Below are positions 52,693 to 64,000 of a stretch of DNA of 64,000 bases, piece by piece (the stretch's first letter is position 1; every line of letters starts with the position of its first letter). This DNA comes from Paracoccus sp. TOH (GTDB taxonomy: Bacteria; Pseudomonadota; Alphaproteobacteria; Rhodobacterales; Rhodobacteraceae). The translations under genes and the position numbers were made by a program. The notes beneath the pieces were generated by a model. It was not told the DNA's origin, searched no databases, and was given only the letters and a program-made list of their open reading frames with translations. The stretch covers positions 867,001-931,000 of the forward strand of contig NZ_CP098361.1 in the NCBI RefSeq assembly GCF_030388245.1, read 5' to 3'.

Positions 52693-55506
52693 ATGACGGA
52701 CGTATTCGGCAAGGGCCATCACCTGCATCTGATCGACGGCTCGGCCTTCATCTTTCGCGCCTATCACGCGCTGCCGCCGCTGACCCGGCGCTCGGACGGG
52801 CTGCCGATCGGGGCGGTCGCCGGTTTCTGCAACATGCTGTGGAAATATATCCAGGACGGCTCGGGCTCGGACCAGCCGACCCATGCCGCGGTGATCTTCG
52901 ACCATAGCGCCAAGACCTTCCGCAACGACATCTATCCGCTCTACAAGGCGAACCGGCCCGAGCCGCCCGAGGATCTGCGGCCGCAGTTTCCCCTGACCCG
53001 CGAGGCGACGCGGGCCTTCAACATCGCCTGCATCGAGACCGAGGGCTACGAGGCCGACGACATCATCGCGGCGCTGTCCTGCCGGGCGCGCGATGCCGGC
53101 GGGCGCGTCACCATCATCAGCAGCGACAAGGACCTGATGCAGCTGGTCGGCGGCGGCGTCGAGATGATGGACCCGATCAAGGGCAAGCCCATCGGCCCCG
53201 ACGAGGTGCGCGAGAAGTTCGGCGTCGGGCCCGAGCGGGTGGTGGACGTCCAGGCCCTGGCCGGCGATTCCGTCGACAACGTGCCGGGCGCGCCCGGGAT
53301 CGGCATCAAGACCGCCGCGCAGCTGATCGAGGAATATGGCGACCTGGAGAGCCTGCTGGCGCGCGCGGGCGAGATCAAGCAGCCCAAGCGTCGCCAGACC
53401 CTGATCGACCATGCCGAGCAGATCCGCATCTCGAAGCGCCTGGTCGAGCTGGATTGCCACATGGCGCTGGATTTCAGCCTGGAAAGCCTGGAGATCCGCG
53501 AGCCCGATCCCGAGACGCTGCTGGAATTCCTGACCCGGATGGAGCTGCGCACCCTGTCGAAGCGGGTGGCCGAGCGTTTCGGGACCGAGGCGCCGACCCT
53601 GGCCGAGGTGGCGGCCCCGGCGGCCAGCGCCGAGCCGGTTGCGCCCGTCGCCGAACTGCCGGCCATCGACCGCGGCCTTTACGTCACCATCCGCGACGAG
53701 GCCACGCTGGCCGAGTGGCTGGCCGAGATCTCCGGGCAAGGCGTGGTCGCCATCGACACCGAGACCACCGGGCTGGACGAGATGCGGGCCGAACTGGTCG
53801 GGGTTTCGCTTTGCACCGGGCCCGGGCGGGCGGCCTATCTGCCGCTGGGCCATGTCGATGGCGCCGCCGACCTTTTCGGCTCGGGCGCCCGGGCCGCGGG
53901 GCAGATGGATCTGGACCGGGCGCTGGCGATGCTGAAGCCGGTGCTGGAGGATCCTTCGGTGCTGAAGATCGGCCAGAACATCAAGTATGACTGGAAGGTG
54001 CTGGCCCGCTATGGCATCCGCATGGCGCCTTTGGACGATACCATGCTGCTGTCCTATGCGCTGAACGCCGGGGCGCATAACCATGGCATGGACGAGCTGG
54101 CCGACTTGTATCTGGGCCATCGCTGTCTGCCGATCAAGGAGCTGATCGGCTCGGGCAAGGCGCAGATCAGCTTCGCGCAGGTGGCGATCGACAAGGCCAG
54201 CGAATATGCCGCCGAGGATGCCGAGGTGACCTGGCGGCTGTGGCATCACTTGCGCCCGAAGCTGGCCCCGAACCGTGTCGCCACCGCCTATGAGCGGCTG
54301 GAGCGGCCGATGATCGGCGTGCTGGCCGATATGGAGATGGCCGGCATCCGCATCGATTCAGAGCATCTGAAGCGCATGTCCAACGCCTTTGCGCAGAAGA
54401 TGGCCGGGCTGGAGGCCGAGATCCACGAGCTGGCCGGCGGTCCGTTCAACGTCGGCAGCCCCAAGCAGCTGGGTGAGATCCTGTTCCAGCGCATGGGCCT
54501 GGCCGGCGGCAAGCAGGGCAAGACCGGCGCCTTTTCCACCGGCGCCGAGGTGCTGGAGGATCTGGCCGCCGAGGGCCACGCCTTGCCGGCGCGGGTGCTG
54601 GACTGGCGCGCGATCTCGAAGCTGAAATCGACCTATACCGATGCGCTGCCCCTGCATCTGAACCCCGAGACCGGGCGCGTGCACACCAGCTATTCCATCG
54701 CAGGCGCACAGACCGGACGGCTGGCTTCGACCGATCCGAACCTGCAGAACATCCCGGTCAGAACCGATGAGGGGCGGCGCATCCGCGAAGCCTTCGTCGC
54801 CGGGCCGGGGATGCGGCTGGTTAGCCTCGACTACAGCCAGATCGAGTTGCGGATCCTGGCGCATGTGGCGCAGATCCCGGCGCTGAAACAGGCCTTTCAT
54901 GACGGCATCGACATCCATGCCATGACCGCCAGCCAGATGTTCGGCGTGCCGGTCGAGGGCATGGACCCGATGATCCGCCGCCGCGCCAAGGCGATCAATT
55001 TCGGGGTGATCTACGGCATCTCGGGCTTCGGCCTGGCGCGCAACCTGCGCATCCCGCGTGCCGAGGCGCAGAGCTTCATCGACACCTATTTCGAGCGGTT
55101 CCCCGAGATCCGCGCCTATATGGACCGCACCGTGGCCGGCGCGAAGCAGGACGGGTTCGTGCGCACGCTGTTCGGGCGGCGGATCATGACGCCGGGCATC
55201 AACCAGTCGGGGCCGGCGGCCGGCGGCGCGCGCCGCGCCGCGATCAACGCCCCGATCCAGGGCGCGGCGGCCGACATCATCCGCCGGGCGATGATCCGCA
55301 TGCCGGAGGCCGTCGCGCGTCTGCCGGCCAGGATGCTGCTGCAGGTGCATGACGAACTGGTCTTCGAGGTCGAGGAAAGCGCGGTGCCCGAACTGGTCGA
55401 GGCGGCGCGCGGGGTCATGCAGGGTGCGGCCGATCCCGCGGTCCGGCTGGACGTGCCGCTGATCGTCGATGCCGGGCACGGGCTGAACTGGGCCGAGGCG
55501 CATTGA
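52693..55506 (+). CDS. polA: DNA polymerase I
   Basis: 937 aa with all three domains. The 5'-3' nuclease covers about 1-300 (LIDGSAFIFRAYHALPPL). The 3'-5' exonuclease at about 350-540 keeps its acidic residues (AIDTETTGLDE; NIKYD; AAEDAEVTW), so proofreading should work. The polymerase has motif A DYSQIELR at about 713, motif B with RRRAKAINFGVIYG, and motif C VHDELVFEV at about 885. I chose ATG 52693. Frames further upstream are not coding. Confidence 0.97.
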   Translation: MTDVFGKGHHLHLIDGSAFIFRAYHALPPLTRRSDGLPIGAVAGFCNMLWKYIQDGSGSDQPTHAAVIFDHSAKTFRNDIYPLYKANRPEPPEDLRPQFPLTREATRAFNIACIETEGYEADDIIAALSCRARDAGGRVTIISSDKDLMQLVGGGVEMMDPIKGKPIGPDEVREKFGVGPERVVDVQALAGDSVDNVPGAPGIGIKTAAQLIEEYGDLESLLARAGEIKQPKRRQTLIDHAEQIRISKRLVELDCHMALDFSLESLEIREPDPETLLEFLTRMELRTLSKRVAERFGTEAPTLAEVAAPAASAEPVAPVAELPAIDRGLYVTIRDEATLAEWLAEISGQGVVAIDTETTGLDEMRAELVGVSLCTGPGRAAYLPLGHVDGAADLFGSGARAAGQMDLDRALAMLKPVLEDPSVLKIGQNIKYDWKVLARYGIRMAPLDDTMLLSYALNAGAHNHGMDELADLYLGHRCLPIKELIGSGKAQISFAQVAIDKASEYAAEDAEVTWRLWHHLRPKLAPNRVATAYERLERPMIGVLADMEMAGIRIDSEHLKRMSNAFAQKMAGLEAEIHELAGGPFNVGSPKQLGEILFQRMGLAGGKQGKTGAFSTGAEVLEDLAAEGHALPARVLDWRAISKLKSTYTDALPLHLNPETGRVHTSYSIAGAQTGRLASTDPNLQNIPVRTDEGRRIREAFVAGPGMRLVSLDYSQIELRILAHVAQIPALKQAFHDGIDIHAMTASQMFGVPVEGMDPMIRRRAKAINFGVIYGISGFGLARNLRIPRAEAQSFIDTYFERFPEIRAYMDRTVAGAKQDGFVRTLFGRRIMTPGINQSGPAAGGARRAAINAPIQGAAADIIRRAMIRMPEAVARLPARMLLQVHDELVFEVEESAVPELVEAARGVMQGAADPAVRLDVPLIVDAGHGLNWAEAH

Positions 55507-55579
55507 CGGCCGGCGGGCGCGCGGGCTGCGCGGCCGCAGGGGTGTTGGGGCAACGAAGAAGCCGGCAAGGGAGGGTGGA

Positions 55580-56506
55580 ATGGGCCATTCGCATGCGCAT
55601 GAGGGCGGGCACGGTCATTCGCATCTGCCGGGTGGGGCGGGCGACGGCACCATCCTGATTGCGGTGGTGGTCAACCTGATGCTGACCGGGGCGCAGATCC
55701 TCGGCGGCTATGTCGCCGATTCCACGGCGTTGATCGCGGACGGGGTGCATAATCTCTCGGATGCGCTGGCGCTGGTTCTGGCCTTCGGTGCCCGGCGGCT
55801 GGCGCGGCGGCCCGCCAGCCCCGAGATGAGCTATGGCTGGGGGCGGGCCGAGATCGTCGCGGCCTTCGTCAACTATATCGCGCTGATCGCGGTCTCGGTT
55901 TGGCTGGGGATCGAGGCCTTGGGGCGGCTGGTCGAGCCGCCGCAGGTCGCGGGCGGGCTGGTCATGGCACTGGCGGGCTTCGCGCTGCTGGTGGACATGG
56001 CCACGGCGGCGCTGGTCTGGCGTGCCTCGAAGGACAGTGTGAACATCCGCGCCGCCTTCCTGCACAACCTGGCCGATGCGGCGGTCTCGGTCGCGGTGAT
56101 CCTGGGCGGGGCGCTGATCTGGGCCTTCGGCTGGAATCTCGCCGACCCGGTGCTGACGCTGCTGATCTCGGCGGTGATCCTGTGGCATATCGGCCGGGAG
56201 ATCGGGCCGGTGATGCGCATGCTGATGTTGGCCGCGCCCGCCGGGGTCGACCACGCGGCGCTGATCGGCGCCATGGCCGGTGTCGAGGGCGTGGCCGCCG
56301 CGCATCACCTGCATCTGTGGCAGATCGACGAACGGCGCACGGCGCTGTCGGCGCATCTGGTCATCGCCGGGGGTGCCGATCCGGTGCTGACGGTGCGCCG
56401 GGTCAAGGCCCTGCTGCGGCGCGATTTCGGCATCGACCATGCCACCATCGAGACCGAACGCGCGGGCGAGGCTTGCGGCGACGACCATGACGGCCATCGC
56501 CATTAA
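55580..56506 (+). CDS. CDF (cation diffusion facilitator) metal exporter
   Basis: 308 aa. A His-rich N-terminus (MGHSHAHEGGHGHSH) and C-terminal His/Asp tail bracket six membrane helices. The metal sites are DGVHNLSDALA in helix 2 and HNLADAAVSVA in helix 5, the H-x3-D pattern of zinc exporters. A C-terminal cytoplasmic domain follows. Zinc is the likely substrate; cobalt or iron cannot be excluded. It is convergent with hemN. Confidence 0.92.
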   Translation: MGHSHAHEGGHGHSHLPGGAGDGTILIAVVVNLMLTGAQILGGYVADSTALIADGVHNLSDALALVLAFGARRLARRPASPEMSYGWGRAEIVAAFVNYIALIAVSVWLGIEALGRLVEPPQVAGGLVMALAGFALLVDMATAALVWRASKDSVNIRAAFLHNLADAAVSVAVILGGALIWAFGWNLADPVLTLLISAVILWHIGREIGPVMRMLMLAAPAGVDHAALIGAMAGVEGVAAAHHLHLWQIDERRTALSAHLVIAGGADPVLTVRRVKALLRRDFGIDHATIETERAGEACGDDHDGHRH

Positions 56507-56508
56507 CG

Positions 56509-57864
56509 TCAGATCGCGGCGGAATGACCCGAGGCCGCCATGTCGTAGCCGTCGAACATCCGGGCGATCATCCGGGTCAACGGCCGTCCCCTGGGGGTGA
56601 TGCGCAAACCGGCGGCGTCGGCTTCGACCATCTCACCGAAATGCGCCACCACCGGGGCGAAGACCCGGCCCAGGCTTGCCGCGTCGAAACCATGGTCGCG
56701 AATGAATTCCTCGGCCCGGATCTCGAAATCGCACATCAGCGCCTCGATCATCCGCGAGCGCCAGCGATCCTCGGCGGTGAAGGCGTGGCCGCGCGTGGTC
56801 GAGAAGCGGCCGTCGCGGATCTTGCCCAGATGCGCGCCGGTGGCCGGGGCGTTCTGCGCATAGCCTTGCGGGAAGCGCGAGATCGACGAGGCGCCCAAGC
56901 CTACCAGCACCTCGGCCCGGTCGTCGGTATAGCCCTGGAAGTTGCGGCGCAGCAGCCCGGCCTTCTGCGCGCGCGCCAGCCCGTCGCCGGGGCGGGCGAA
57001 ATGGTCGATGCCGATTTCGTCATAGCCGTCGGCCAGGAACAACGCGCGCGCCGTCTCGAACAGCCGCAGCCGGCCATGCGGGTCGGGCAGCGCCTCGGAG
57101 GGGATCATCACCTGGCGCTTGGCCATCCAGGGCACATGCGCATAGCCGTAAAGCGCCACCCGGTCGGGCGACAGCGCCAGCAGCTTCTGCACCGATTCGG
57201 CGATGCGGTGCGGATCCTGATGCGGCAGGCCGTAAAGAATGTCCGCGTTCAGGCTGGCGATGCCGCGGTCGCGGATCATGTCCACGGCGCGTTTCGTCAC
57301 CTCGAAGCTCTGCTCGCGGCCGATGACCTTCTGGATCTCGGGATCGAAATCCTGCACGCCGATCGAGGCGCGGGTCAGTCCGGCCTCGGCCAGCGCATCC
57401 ATGCGCGCCTCGTCGATCTCGTTCGGATCGATCTCGACCGAGAATTCCGCGCCTTCGGCCAGCGGGAAGCTGTCCAGCACGGCGCCGGCGACCAGCCGCA
57501 TCATCTCGGCCGGCATCAGTGTCGGCGTGCCGCCGCCCCAATGCAGCCGCGACAATCTGACGCCCGGCGCCAGGGCTGCTTTCAGCATGTCGAGTTCGGC
57601 CAGCAGGGCCTGGGCATAGGCGCGCACCGGCTCGTCCGACTGCGTACCCTGCGTGCGGCAGGCACAGAACCAACACAGCCGCCGGCAGAAAGGTACGTGC
57701 ATATACAACGAGATCGAGGCGCCGGCCGGGATCGCGGCGATCCAGTCGCGAAAGACCGGCTCGCCCACGGCGGTGGTGAAATGCGGGGCGGTGGGATAGC
57801 TGGTATAGCGCGGCACCCGCGCGTCAAACAGTCCCAGCCGCTCAAGTTGCGATTGCTGTTCCAT
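56509..57864 (-). CDS. hemN: Oxygen-independent coproporphyrinogen III oxidase
   Basis: Radical SAM enzyme that makes protoporphyrinogen IX without O2. It has 451 aa. The cluster motif C-x3-C-x2-C is HVPFCRRLCWFCACR (about 60-75), followed by WGGGTPTLMP. The start is ATG 57864. No ribosome-binding site is visible, and a FNR box is centred exactly 41.5 nt upstream of the A, so the mRNA may be leaderless or nearly so. It is divergent from fnrP. Confidence 0.95.
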   Translation of the reverse strand: MEQQSQLERLGLFDARVPRYTSYPTAPHFTTAVGEPVFRDWIAAIPAGASISLYMHVPFCRRLCWFCACRTQGTQSDEPVRAYAQALLAELDMLKAALAPGVRLSRLHWGGGTPTLMPAEMMRLVAGAVLDSFPLAEGAEFSVEIDPNEIDEARMDALAEAGLTRASIGVQDFDPEIQKVIGREQSFEVTKRAVDMIRDRGIASLNADILYGLPHQDPHRIAESVQKLLALSPDRVALYGYAHVPWMAKRQVMIPSEALPDPHGRLRLFETARALFLADGYDEIGIDHFARPGDGLARAQKAGLLRRNFQGYTDDRAEVLVGLGASSISRFPQGYAQNAPATGAHLGKIRDGRFSTTRGHAFTAEDRWRSRMIEALMCDFEIRAEEFIRDHGFDAASLGRVFAPVVAHFGEMVEADAAGLRITPRGRPLTRMIARMFDGYDMAASGHSAAI

Positions 57865-57898
57865 AATGCTATATATGCCCAGAACCCGCGCCAGGACC

Positions 57899-57912
57899 TT
57901 GACACAAATCAA
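57899..57912. promoter_or_regulatory. FNR box between hemN and fnrP
   Basis: TTGAC-ACAA-ATCAA, matching the TTGAY-N4-RTCAA consensus at every fixed position. Its centre is 41.5 nt from the hemN ATG (class II position if transcription starts there), and its right edge touches the fnrP ATG. A TATATA at 57870-57875 is the hemN -10. For fnrP it may give autorepression. Confidence 0.85.
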
Positions 57913-58662
57913 ATGCAACAGACCGCCGCCATCTGTGCGACGCAGCAACCCTGCGAAATCTGCCCCATCCGCTACCGGGCCGTCTGCGCACATTGCGAAG
58001 GTGATGAGCTGGACGAGCTGGAAGGCATGAAATTCTACCGGCGCTACGATGCCGGGCAGGTCGTCACCTGGGCCGGCGACCGGATGGATTTCGTGGGCTC
58101 GGTCGTCTCGGGCATGGCCGGCCTGACCCAGCAGCTCGAGGACGGGCGCACGCAGATGGTCGGGCTGCTGCTGCCCAGCGACTTCCTTGGCCGGCCGGGG
58201 CGCGAATTCGCCGCCTATACGGTCACGGCGACCAGCGACCTGATGCTGTGCTGCTTTCGCCGCAAGCCCTTCGAGAAGCTGCTGATCGACAATCCCCGCA
58301 TTGCCAGCCGGCTGCTGGAAATGACGCTGGACGAGCTGGACGCCGCCCGCGACTGGCTGCTGCTTCTGGGCCGGAAATCGGCGCGCGAAAAGATCGCCTC
58401 GCTTCTGGTCATCCTGGCCCGGCGCGAGGCGGCGCTGCTCAAGCGCCGGCCCGAGGGCCGCATCGCCCTGGAGCTGCCGCTGACGCGCGAGGCGATGGCC
58501 GATTACCTGGGCCTGACGCTGGAAACCGTCAGCCGGCAGATGAGCGCGCTGAAGCGCGAAGGGGTGATCGAACTGGAAGGCAAGCGGCGGGTGATCGTGC
58601 CCTCGTTCCAGAAGCTGGTGCTGGAAAGCGGCGACGATTCCGACGGCGGACCGCTGAGCTGA
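57913..58662 (+). CDS. fnrP: Crp/Fnr-family oxygen-sensing regulator
   Basis: 249 aa. The N-terminal cluster ligands are in PCEICPIRYRAVCAHC (C14, C17, C24, C27), with a further C113-C114 pair in the effector domain; four would hold an O2-labile [4Fe-4S] cluster. The C-terminal helix-turn-helix has LGLTLETVSRQM; its E..SR residues match those of FNR that read TTGAT. It activates genes with FNR boxes at low oxygen. In Paracoccus FnrP controls the cbb3 operon. A terminator follows. Confidence 0.93.
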   Translation: MQQTAAICATQQPCEICPIRYRAVCAHCEGDELDELEGMKFYRRYDAGQVVTWAGDRMDFVGSVVSGMAGLTQQLEDGRTQMVGLLLPSDFLGRPGREFAAYTVTATSDLMLCCFRRKPFEKLLIDNPRIASRLLEMTLDELDAARDWLLLLGRKSAREKIASLLVILARREAALLKRRPEGRIALELPLTREAMADYLGLTLETVSRQMSALKREGVIELEGKRRVIVPSFQKLVLESGDDSDGGPLS

Positions 58663-58685
58663 CCGTCTCGAATCGGTGCCGAAGC

Positions 58686-58712
58686 GCCCCCGGAGGCTTC
58701 CGGGGGCTTTTT
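58686..58712 (+). terminator. Intrinsic terminator after fnrP
   Basis: Stem GCCCCCGGA/TCCGGGGGC with a 4-nt loop, then five T. It ends fnrP and, from the other side, faces the end of the universal stress gene. Confidence 0.9.
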
Positions 58713-58722
58713 GCTGCGCCGC

Positions 58723-59556
58723 TCAGCGCGCCATCAGCACCGGCACCTGCGCCTTTTCCAGCATGTTGCGCGTCGCGCCGCCCAGGATCGCCTGGCGGAA
58801 TCGCGAATGGCCATAGGCGCCCATCACCAGCATGTCGGCGCCGATCTCGGTGGCGCGGCGGTTCAGGATGTCGCTGATCAGCGGCAGAGTGCGGGCCAGC
58901 ACCGCGATCTCGGCCTTGACGCCGTGGCGGGTCAGCATCTGGCACAGCGCCCCGCCGGGGTCCGAGCGTTCTGGTCCGTTGGGCGAGGGGTCGATCACGG
59001 TGATCTCGACGTTTTCGGCCGCCATCAGCAGCGGCATGGCCCTGCGCACGGCGGCCATCGCCTCGTTCGACTGGTTCCAGGCGATCATGATCTTCTTGCC
59101 GAACGGTTCCTTCAGGTCGTCCGGCACGATCAGCACCGGCGCCGAACCCTCGAACAACGCCGCCTCGGTCACCGCCTCGGCATCGGGGGTGGCGCCGTCG
59201 CCATAGGGGCGGTTCAACACCACCAGGTCGGAATAGCGCGCCCGCATCCCGACCAGCGTCGACAGCCCGCCGACCTGCGCGACTGCCGAATCGACCGACC
59301 AGCGCACGTCCTCGGGGTTCAGCTTCTCGCGGACCTTTTCTTCCAGCTCGCTGGCGGCGGCCATCGCCTTGTCGATCGATTCCTGGAACACATAGGCCGA
59401 GGCGCCGGCATAGTAATAGCCGCTCTGCGTGTGATCGACGCCCATGCAGAACACGTCGAGATGCGCATCCTCGCGTCGGGTCATGGCGACGGCGGCATCA
59501 AGCTGATGATGCTGCGACATGTCGGTCAAGACGGTCAGGATGGTCTTGTAGCCCAT
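58723..59556 (-). CDS. uspA: Tandem-domain universal stress protein
   Basis: 277 aa with two Usp domains. The first (about 1-140) begins MGYKTILTVLTDMSQHHQLD. The second (about 155-277) has KIMIAWNQSNEAMAAV and ends GADMLVMGAYGHSRFRQAIL then GGATRNMLEKAQVPVLM, which contains the ATP-binding G-x2-G-x9-G pattern. AGGAG precedes the ATG. It shares the upstream region with ccoN. Neighbouring fnrP and cco genes suggest a role in low-oxygen adaptation. Confidence 0.9.
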   Translation of the reverse strand: MGYKTILTVLTDMSQHHQLDAAVAMTRREDAHLDVFCMGVDHTQSGYYYAGASAYVFQESIDKAMAAASELEEKVREKLNPEDVRWSVDSAVAQVGGLSTLVGMRARYSDLVVLNRPYGDGATPDAEAVTEAALFEGSAPVLIVPDDLKEPFGKKIMIAWNQSNEAMAAVRRAMPLLMAAENVEITVIDPSPNGPERSDPGGALCQMLTRHGVKAEIAVLARTLPLISDILNRRATEIGADMLVMGAYGHSRFRQAILGGATRNMLEKAQVPVLMAR

Positions 59557-59671
59557 TATCCTCTCCTTTCGGCGCTTTGGTGCGCCTGTCGTCGCTCTCC
59601 GGTGCGGGATGGGCTGGCTGCGACATCCTGCCGGATATGCGGCGATTTTACACCTTATTAACGGGTACCGA

Positions 59672-59685
59672 TTGATACAGATCAA
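59672..59685. promoter_or_regulatory. FNR box upstream of ccoN (shared with uspA)
   Basis: TTGAT-ACAG-ATCAA, a perfect match to the consensus. Class II spacing would put the ccoN start near 59720, with GGTAGA or TAGAAG near 59708-59714 as a weak -10. It lies about 92-105 bp before the ccoN start and 116 bp before uspA. Confidence 0.9.
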
Positions 59686-59731
59686 AGTCTCACAAAACCG
59701 TGCAACGGTAGAAGGGGCAATGTCGATCTGA

Positions 59732-62149
<2,418 letters not shown>

Positions 62150-62157
62150 GGCCCGCC

Positions 62158-62346
62158 ATGGACAGCTATTCCTTCCTGCGCGAACTGGCCGACAGCTGGG
62201 TGCTGCTGCTGCTGGTGCTGTTTTTCCTGGGCACGGTCGTTTTCGCCTTCCGGCCCGGCTCGCGCCCGCTGCACCGCGACGCGGCGGAAAGCATCTTCCG
62301 CAATGAGAAAACGCCCGCCGCCGCGCGCGAAAAGGAGGTCGAGTGA
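62158..62346 (+). CDS. ccoQ: cbb3-type cytochrome c oxidase, subunit IV (CcoQ)
   Basis: 62 aa with a single membrane helix (about 14-33: [17 protein letters not shown]) followed by a charged cytoplasmic tail. It stabilises the oxidase. Its stop overlaps the start of ccoP by one base (TGATG). Confidence 0.93.
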   Translation: MDSYSFLRELADSWVLLLLVLFFLGTVVFAFRPGSRPLHRDAAESIFRNEKTPAAAREKEVE

Positions 62347-63392
62347 TGGCCGACACCGATGACGAGCACACCAGCCCCCAGAATCCCGACAACCGCATCG
62401 AACTGGAGCGCCTGGCCGCGGATGCGAAGCACGAGGCCCAGATCCTGGCGCATCCGCCCAAGGGGCCCGAGGGTGAGCCGCTGCACAAGCCGATGCCGCG
62501 CCCCGGCGCCACCCGCGTCGTGCGGGACCGCAAGGGCGCGCGCAAGGTGGTCGAGGTGCCCTCGACCGGCCATAGCTGGGACGGGATCGAGGAATATGAC
62601 AACCCGCTGCCGCGCTGGTGGCTCTGGACCTTCTACGCCACCATCGTCTGGGGGCTGGCCTATGTCGTCGCCTATCCGGCGATTCCGCTGCTGACCGGCG
62701 CCACTCAGGGCCTGCTGGGTCAGAACTACCGCGCCGACGTCGCGGTCGAGATCCAGCGCTTCAACGAAGCCAATGCCCCGATCCAGGCCAGGCTGGTCGA
62801 GACCCCGCTGGAGGAGATCGCCGCCGATCCGGATCTGGCGAATTACACCGCCAATGCCGGCGCCGCGATCTTCCGGACCTGGTGCGCGCAATGCCACGGC
62901 TCGGGTGCCGGCGGGGCTTCGGGCTATCCGACGCTGCTGGACAACGACTGGCTCTGGGGCGGCACGCTGGAGGAGATCCACACCACCATCCAGCACGGCA
63001 TCCGCGATCCCAAGGACGAGGAGACCCGCTATTCCGAGATGCCGCGCTTCGGCACCGACGAGTTGCTGGAGAACGCGCAGATCGGCCAGGTGGTGAACCA
63101 TGTTCTGGCACTGGGTGGCCTGCCGCATGACGCCGCGCTGGCGGCCGAGGGCGCGACGGTCTTTGCCGACAACTGCTCGTCCTGCCATGCCGAGGACGGC
63201 AGTGGCGACCGGGCCCAGGGCGCCCCGGACCTGACCGATGCGGTCTGGCTCTACGGTTCCGACCAGGCAACGATCTCCCGGATCGTGCATGACGGGCCTT
63301 ATGGCGTGATGCCGGCCTGGTCCGGCCGGCTGTCAGAGGCCGACATCCGCGCCGTGGCCTCCTATGTCCACAGCCTCGGCGGCGGCGAATAG
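62346..63392 (+). CDS. ccoP: cbb3-type cytochrome c oxidase, subunit III (di-haem cytochrome c)
   Basis: 348 aa. A cytoplasmic N-terminus with a [18 protein letters not shown] motif, then one membrane helix at about 98-118. Two cytochrome c domains have CAQCH at about 180 and CSSCH at about 276. Methionine ligands follow each ([15 protein letters not shown]). The start is ATG 62346, not the GTG in the codon before. Confidence 0.96.
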   Translation: MADTDDEHTSPQNPDNRIELERLAADAKHEAQILAHPPKGPEGEPLHKPMPRPGATRVVRDRKGARKVVEVPSTGHSWDGIEEYDNPLPRWWLWTFYATIVWGLAYVVAYPAIPLLTGATQGLLGQNYRADVAVEIQRFNEANAPIQARLVETPLEEIAADPDLANYTANAGAAIFRTWCAQCHGSGAGGASGYPTLLDNDWLWGGTLEEIHTTIQHGIRDPKDEETRYSEMPRFGTDELLENAQIGQVVNHVLALGGLPHDAALAAEGATVFADNCSSCHAEDGSGDRAQGAPDLTDAVWLYGSDQATISRIVHDGPYGVMPAWSGRLSEADIRAVASYVHSLGGGE

Positions 63393-63446
63393 GCCGCCGA
63401 GGCGCAGAAATCCCGAGATCCGCGGCCGGGCGACCGGCCCCGGAGG

Positions 63447-63490
63447 CACCGGCCCCCCGTCCTGTTCGCGCGTTTCCAGGGGGGCCGGTG
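63447..63490 (+). terminator. Long hairpin after ccoP
   Basis: Perfect 12-bp arms CACCGGCCCCCC and GGGGGGCCGGTG with a 20-nt loop, lying 54 nt after the ccoP stop. There is no T-run, but a smaller CCGGC/GCCGG hairpin 20 nt further on is followed by seven T (63538-63544), and together they should end the operon transcript. Confidence 0.65.
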
Positions 63491-63614
63491 TTCCTATCAA
63501 AGGCCAGGGCAGGGTCCGGCACAAGCCGGCCCCCGCTTTTTTTGGCTGCGGGATGCGACAATGCGGCCCATGCCGCAGCGGTCTCGCCTTCGGTATAAGC
63601 CGACGCGCCCGCGC

Positions 63615-63628
63615 TTGACACAGATCAA
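63615..63628 (+). promoter_or_regulatory. FNR box upstream of ccoG
   Basis: TTGAC-ACAG-ATCAA. Class II spacing predicts a start near 63663, and TATACC at 63650-63655 is the matching -10. The ccoG ATG is 18 nt further on with AGGAG between them. Confidence 0.88.
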
Positions 63629-63680
63629 TGCGCCCGCACGGTCAGGTCCTATACCCGAGACACGCGAACAGGAGCCAACC

Positions 63681-64000
63681 ATGTCGAATCCCGACATCGA
63701 CCCGCCACGTCTGTATGCCGCCCGAGAGCCGATCTTCCCGCGCCGGGTCAAGGGCTGGTTTCGCAACCTGAAATGGATCATCATGGCGGTGACCCTGGCG
63801 ATCTATTACGTCACGCCCTGGATCCGCTGGGACCGCGGCCCCGGCATGCCCGACCAGGCGGTGCTGGTCGATCTGGCCAACCGCCGTTTCTATTTCTTCT
63901 GGATCGAGATCTGGCCGCATGAATTCTATTTCGTGGCCGGGCTGCTGGTCATGGCCGGGCTGGGGCTGTTCCTGTTCACGTCGGCGCTGGGGCGGGTCTG
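63681..64000 (+). CDS. ccoG: cbb3 oxidase assembly protein CcoG (partial, runs off the right edge)
   Basis: The first 106 residues of the membrane ferredoxin-like copper-handling protein CcoG (RdxA/FixG). PRRVKGWFRNLKWIIMAVTL with YVTPWIRWDRGP is the family N-terminus, and the first two membrane helices are present. The cluster cysteines lie beyond the window. It is the first gene of ccoGHIS, as usual after ccoNOQP. Confidence 0.93.
   Translation, partial: MSNPDIDPPRLYAAREPIFPRRVKGWFRNLKWIIMAVTLAIYYVTPWIRWDRGPGMPDQAVLVDLANRRFYFFWIEIWPHEFYFVAGLLVMAGLGLFLFTSALGRV

Overview
The window reads as a high-GC alphaproteobacterial chromosome, most likely a Paracoccus or close Rhodobacteraceae relative. 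The basis is family recognition: a cbb3 oxidase operon (ccoNOQP, then the start of ccoG) next to an fnrP-type regulator, hemN and a tandem universal stress protein, plus the rpmF-plsX-fabH-ihfA-merR and nagZ-scpA-scpB blocks typical of that family. No species assignment was tested.

Layout. 1-10,200 is host sequence: a NarL/MoxY-type two-component pair, an RND efflux pump with its adaptor, an acyl-CoA synthetase, tRNA-Gly(CCC), a DUF1489 protein, a Bcr/CflA-type exporter and a first tRNA-Glu(TTC). 10,300-27,853 is a 17.5-kb integrated island ending in a second, identical tRNA-Glu. It has a 21-bp direct repeat at both ends (the 3' end of tRNA-Glu), an internal 14-bp repeat 42-43 bp inside each end (candidate arm sites of the integrase), and a frameshifted tyrosine recombinase beside the intact tRNA. 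The island carries plasmid-like genes (a solitary repC with a probable antisense ctRNA, a MobV relaxase, parD with a broken parE), an AAA+/DUF4143 ATPase bracketed by 20-bp repeats, a tightly coupled four-gene unit of unknown function, a C-protein-like controller with its own C-box, and a type I restriction-modification cassette in the order hsdR-hsdS-prrC-hsdM. The prrC gene is a full-length relative of the tRNA-Lys anticodon nuclease PrrC, with its R/E/H catalytic triad.

27,900-55,500 is ordinary host sequence: recJ, glpX, bolA, a J-domain protein, metK behind a SAM/SAH-type riboswitch, lnt, a DEAD-box helicase, argS, a SPOR protein, nagZ, scpA/scpB, dCTP deaminase, tRNA-Pro(GGG), merR, ihfA, a DksA-like protein, fabH, plsX, rpmF, a sulfotransferase, a family-14 glycosyltransferase, a HIT protein, an ABC ATPase, a zinc-finger protein and polA. 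55,580-64,000 holds a CDF metal exporter and then the low-oxygen cluster.

How the parts work together. In the low-oxygen cluster three FNR boxes (TTGAY-N4-ATCAA) lie upstream of hemN/fnrP, ccoN and ccoG. They fit activation by FnrP of haem synthesis and of the high-affinity oxidase. In the island the type I enzyme would restrict incoming DNA, while PrrC would be held silent by the Hsd complex and released when a phage disables it. The C-protein-like gene may time expression of the cassette. The frameshifted integrase suggests the island is fixed in place unless a helper acts.
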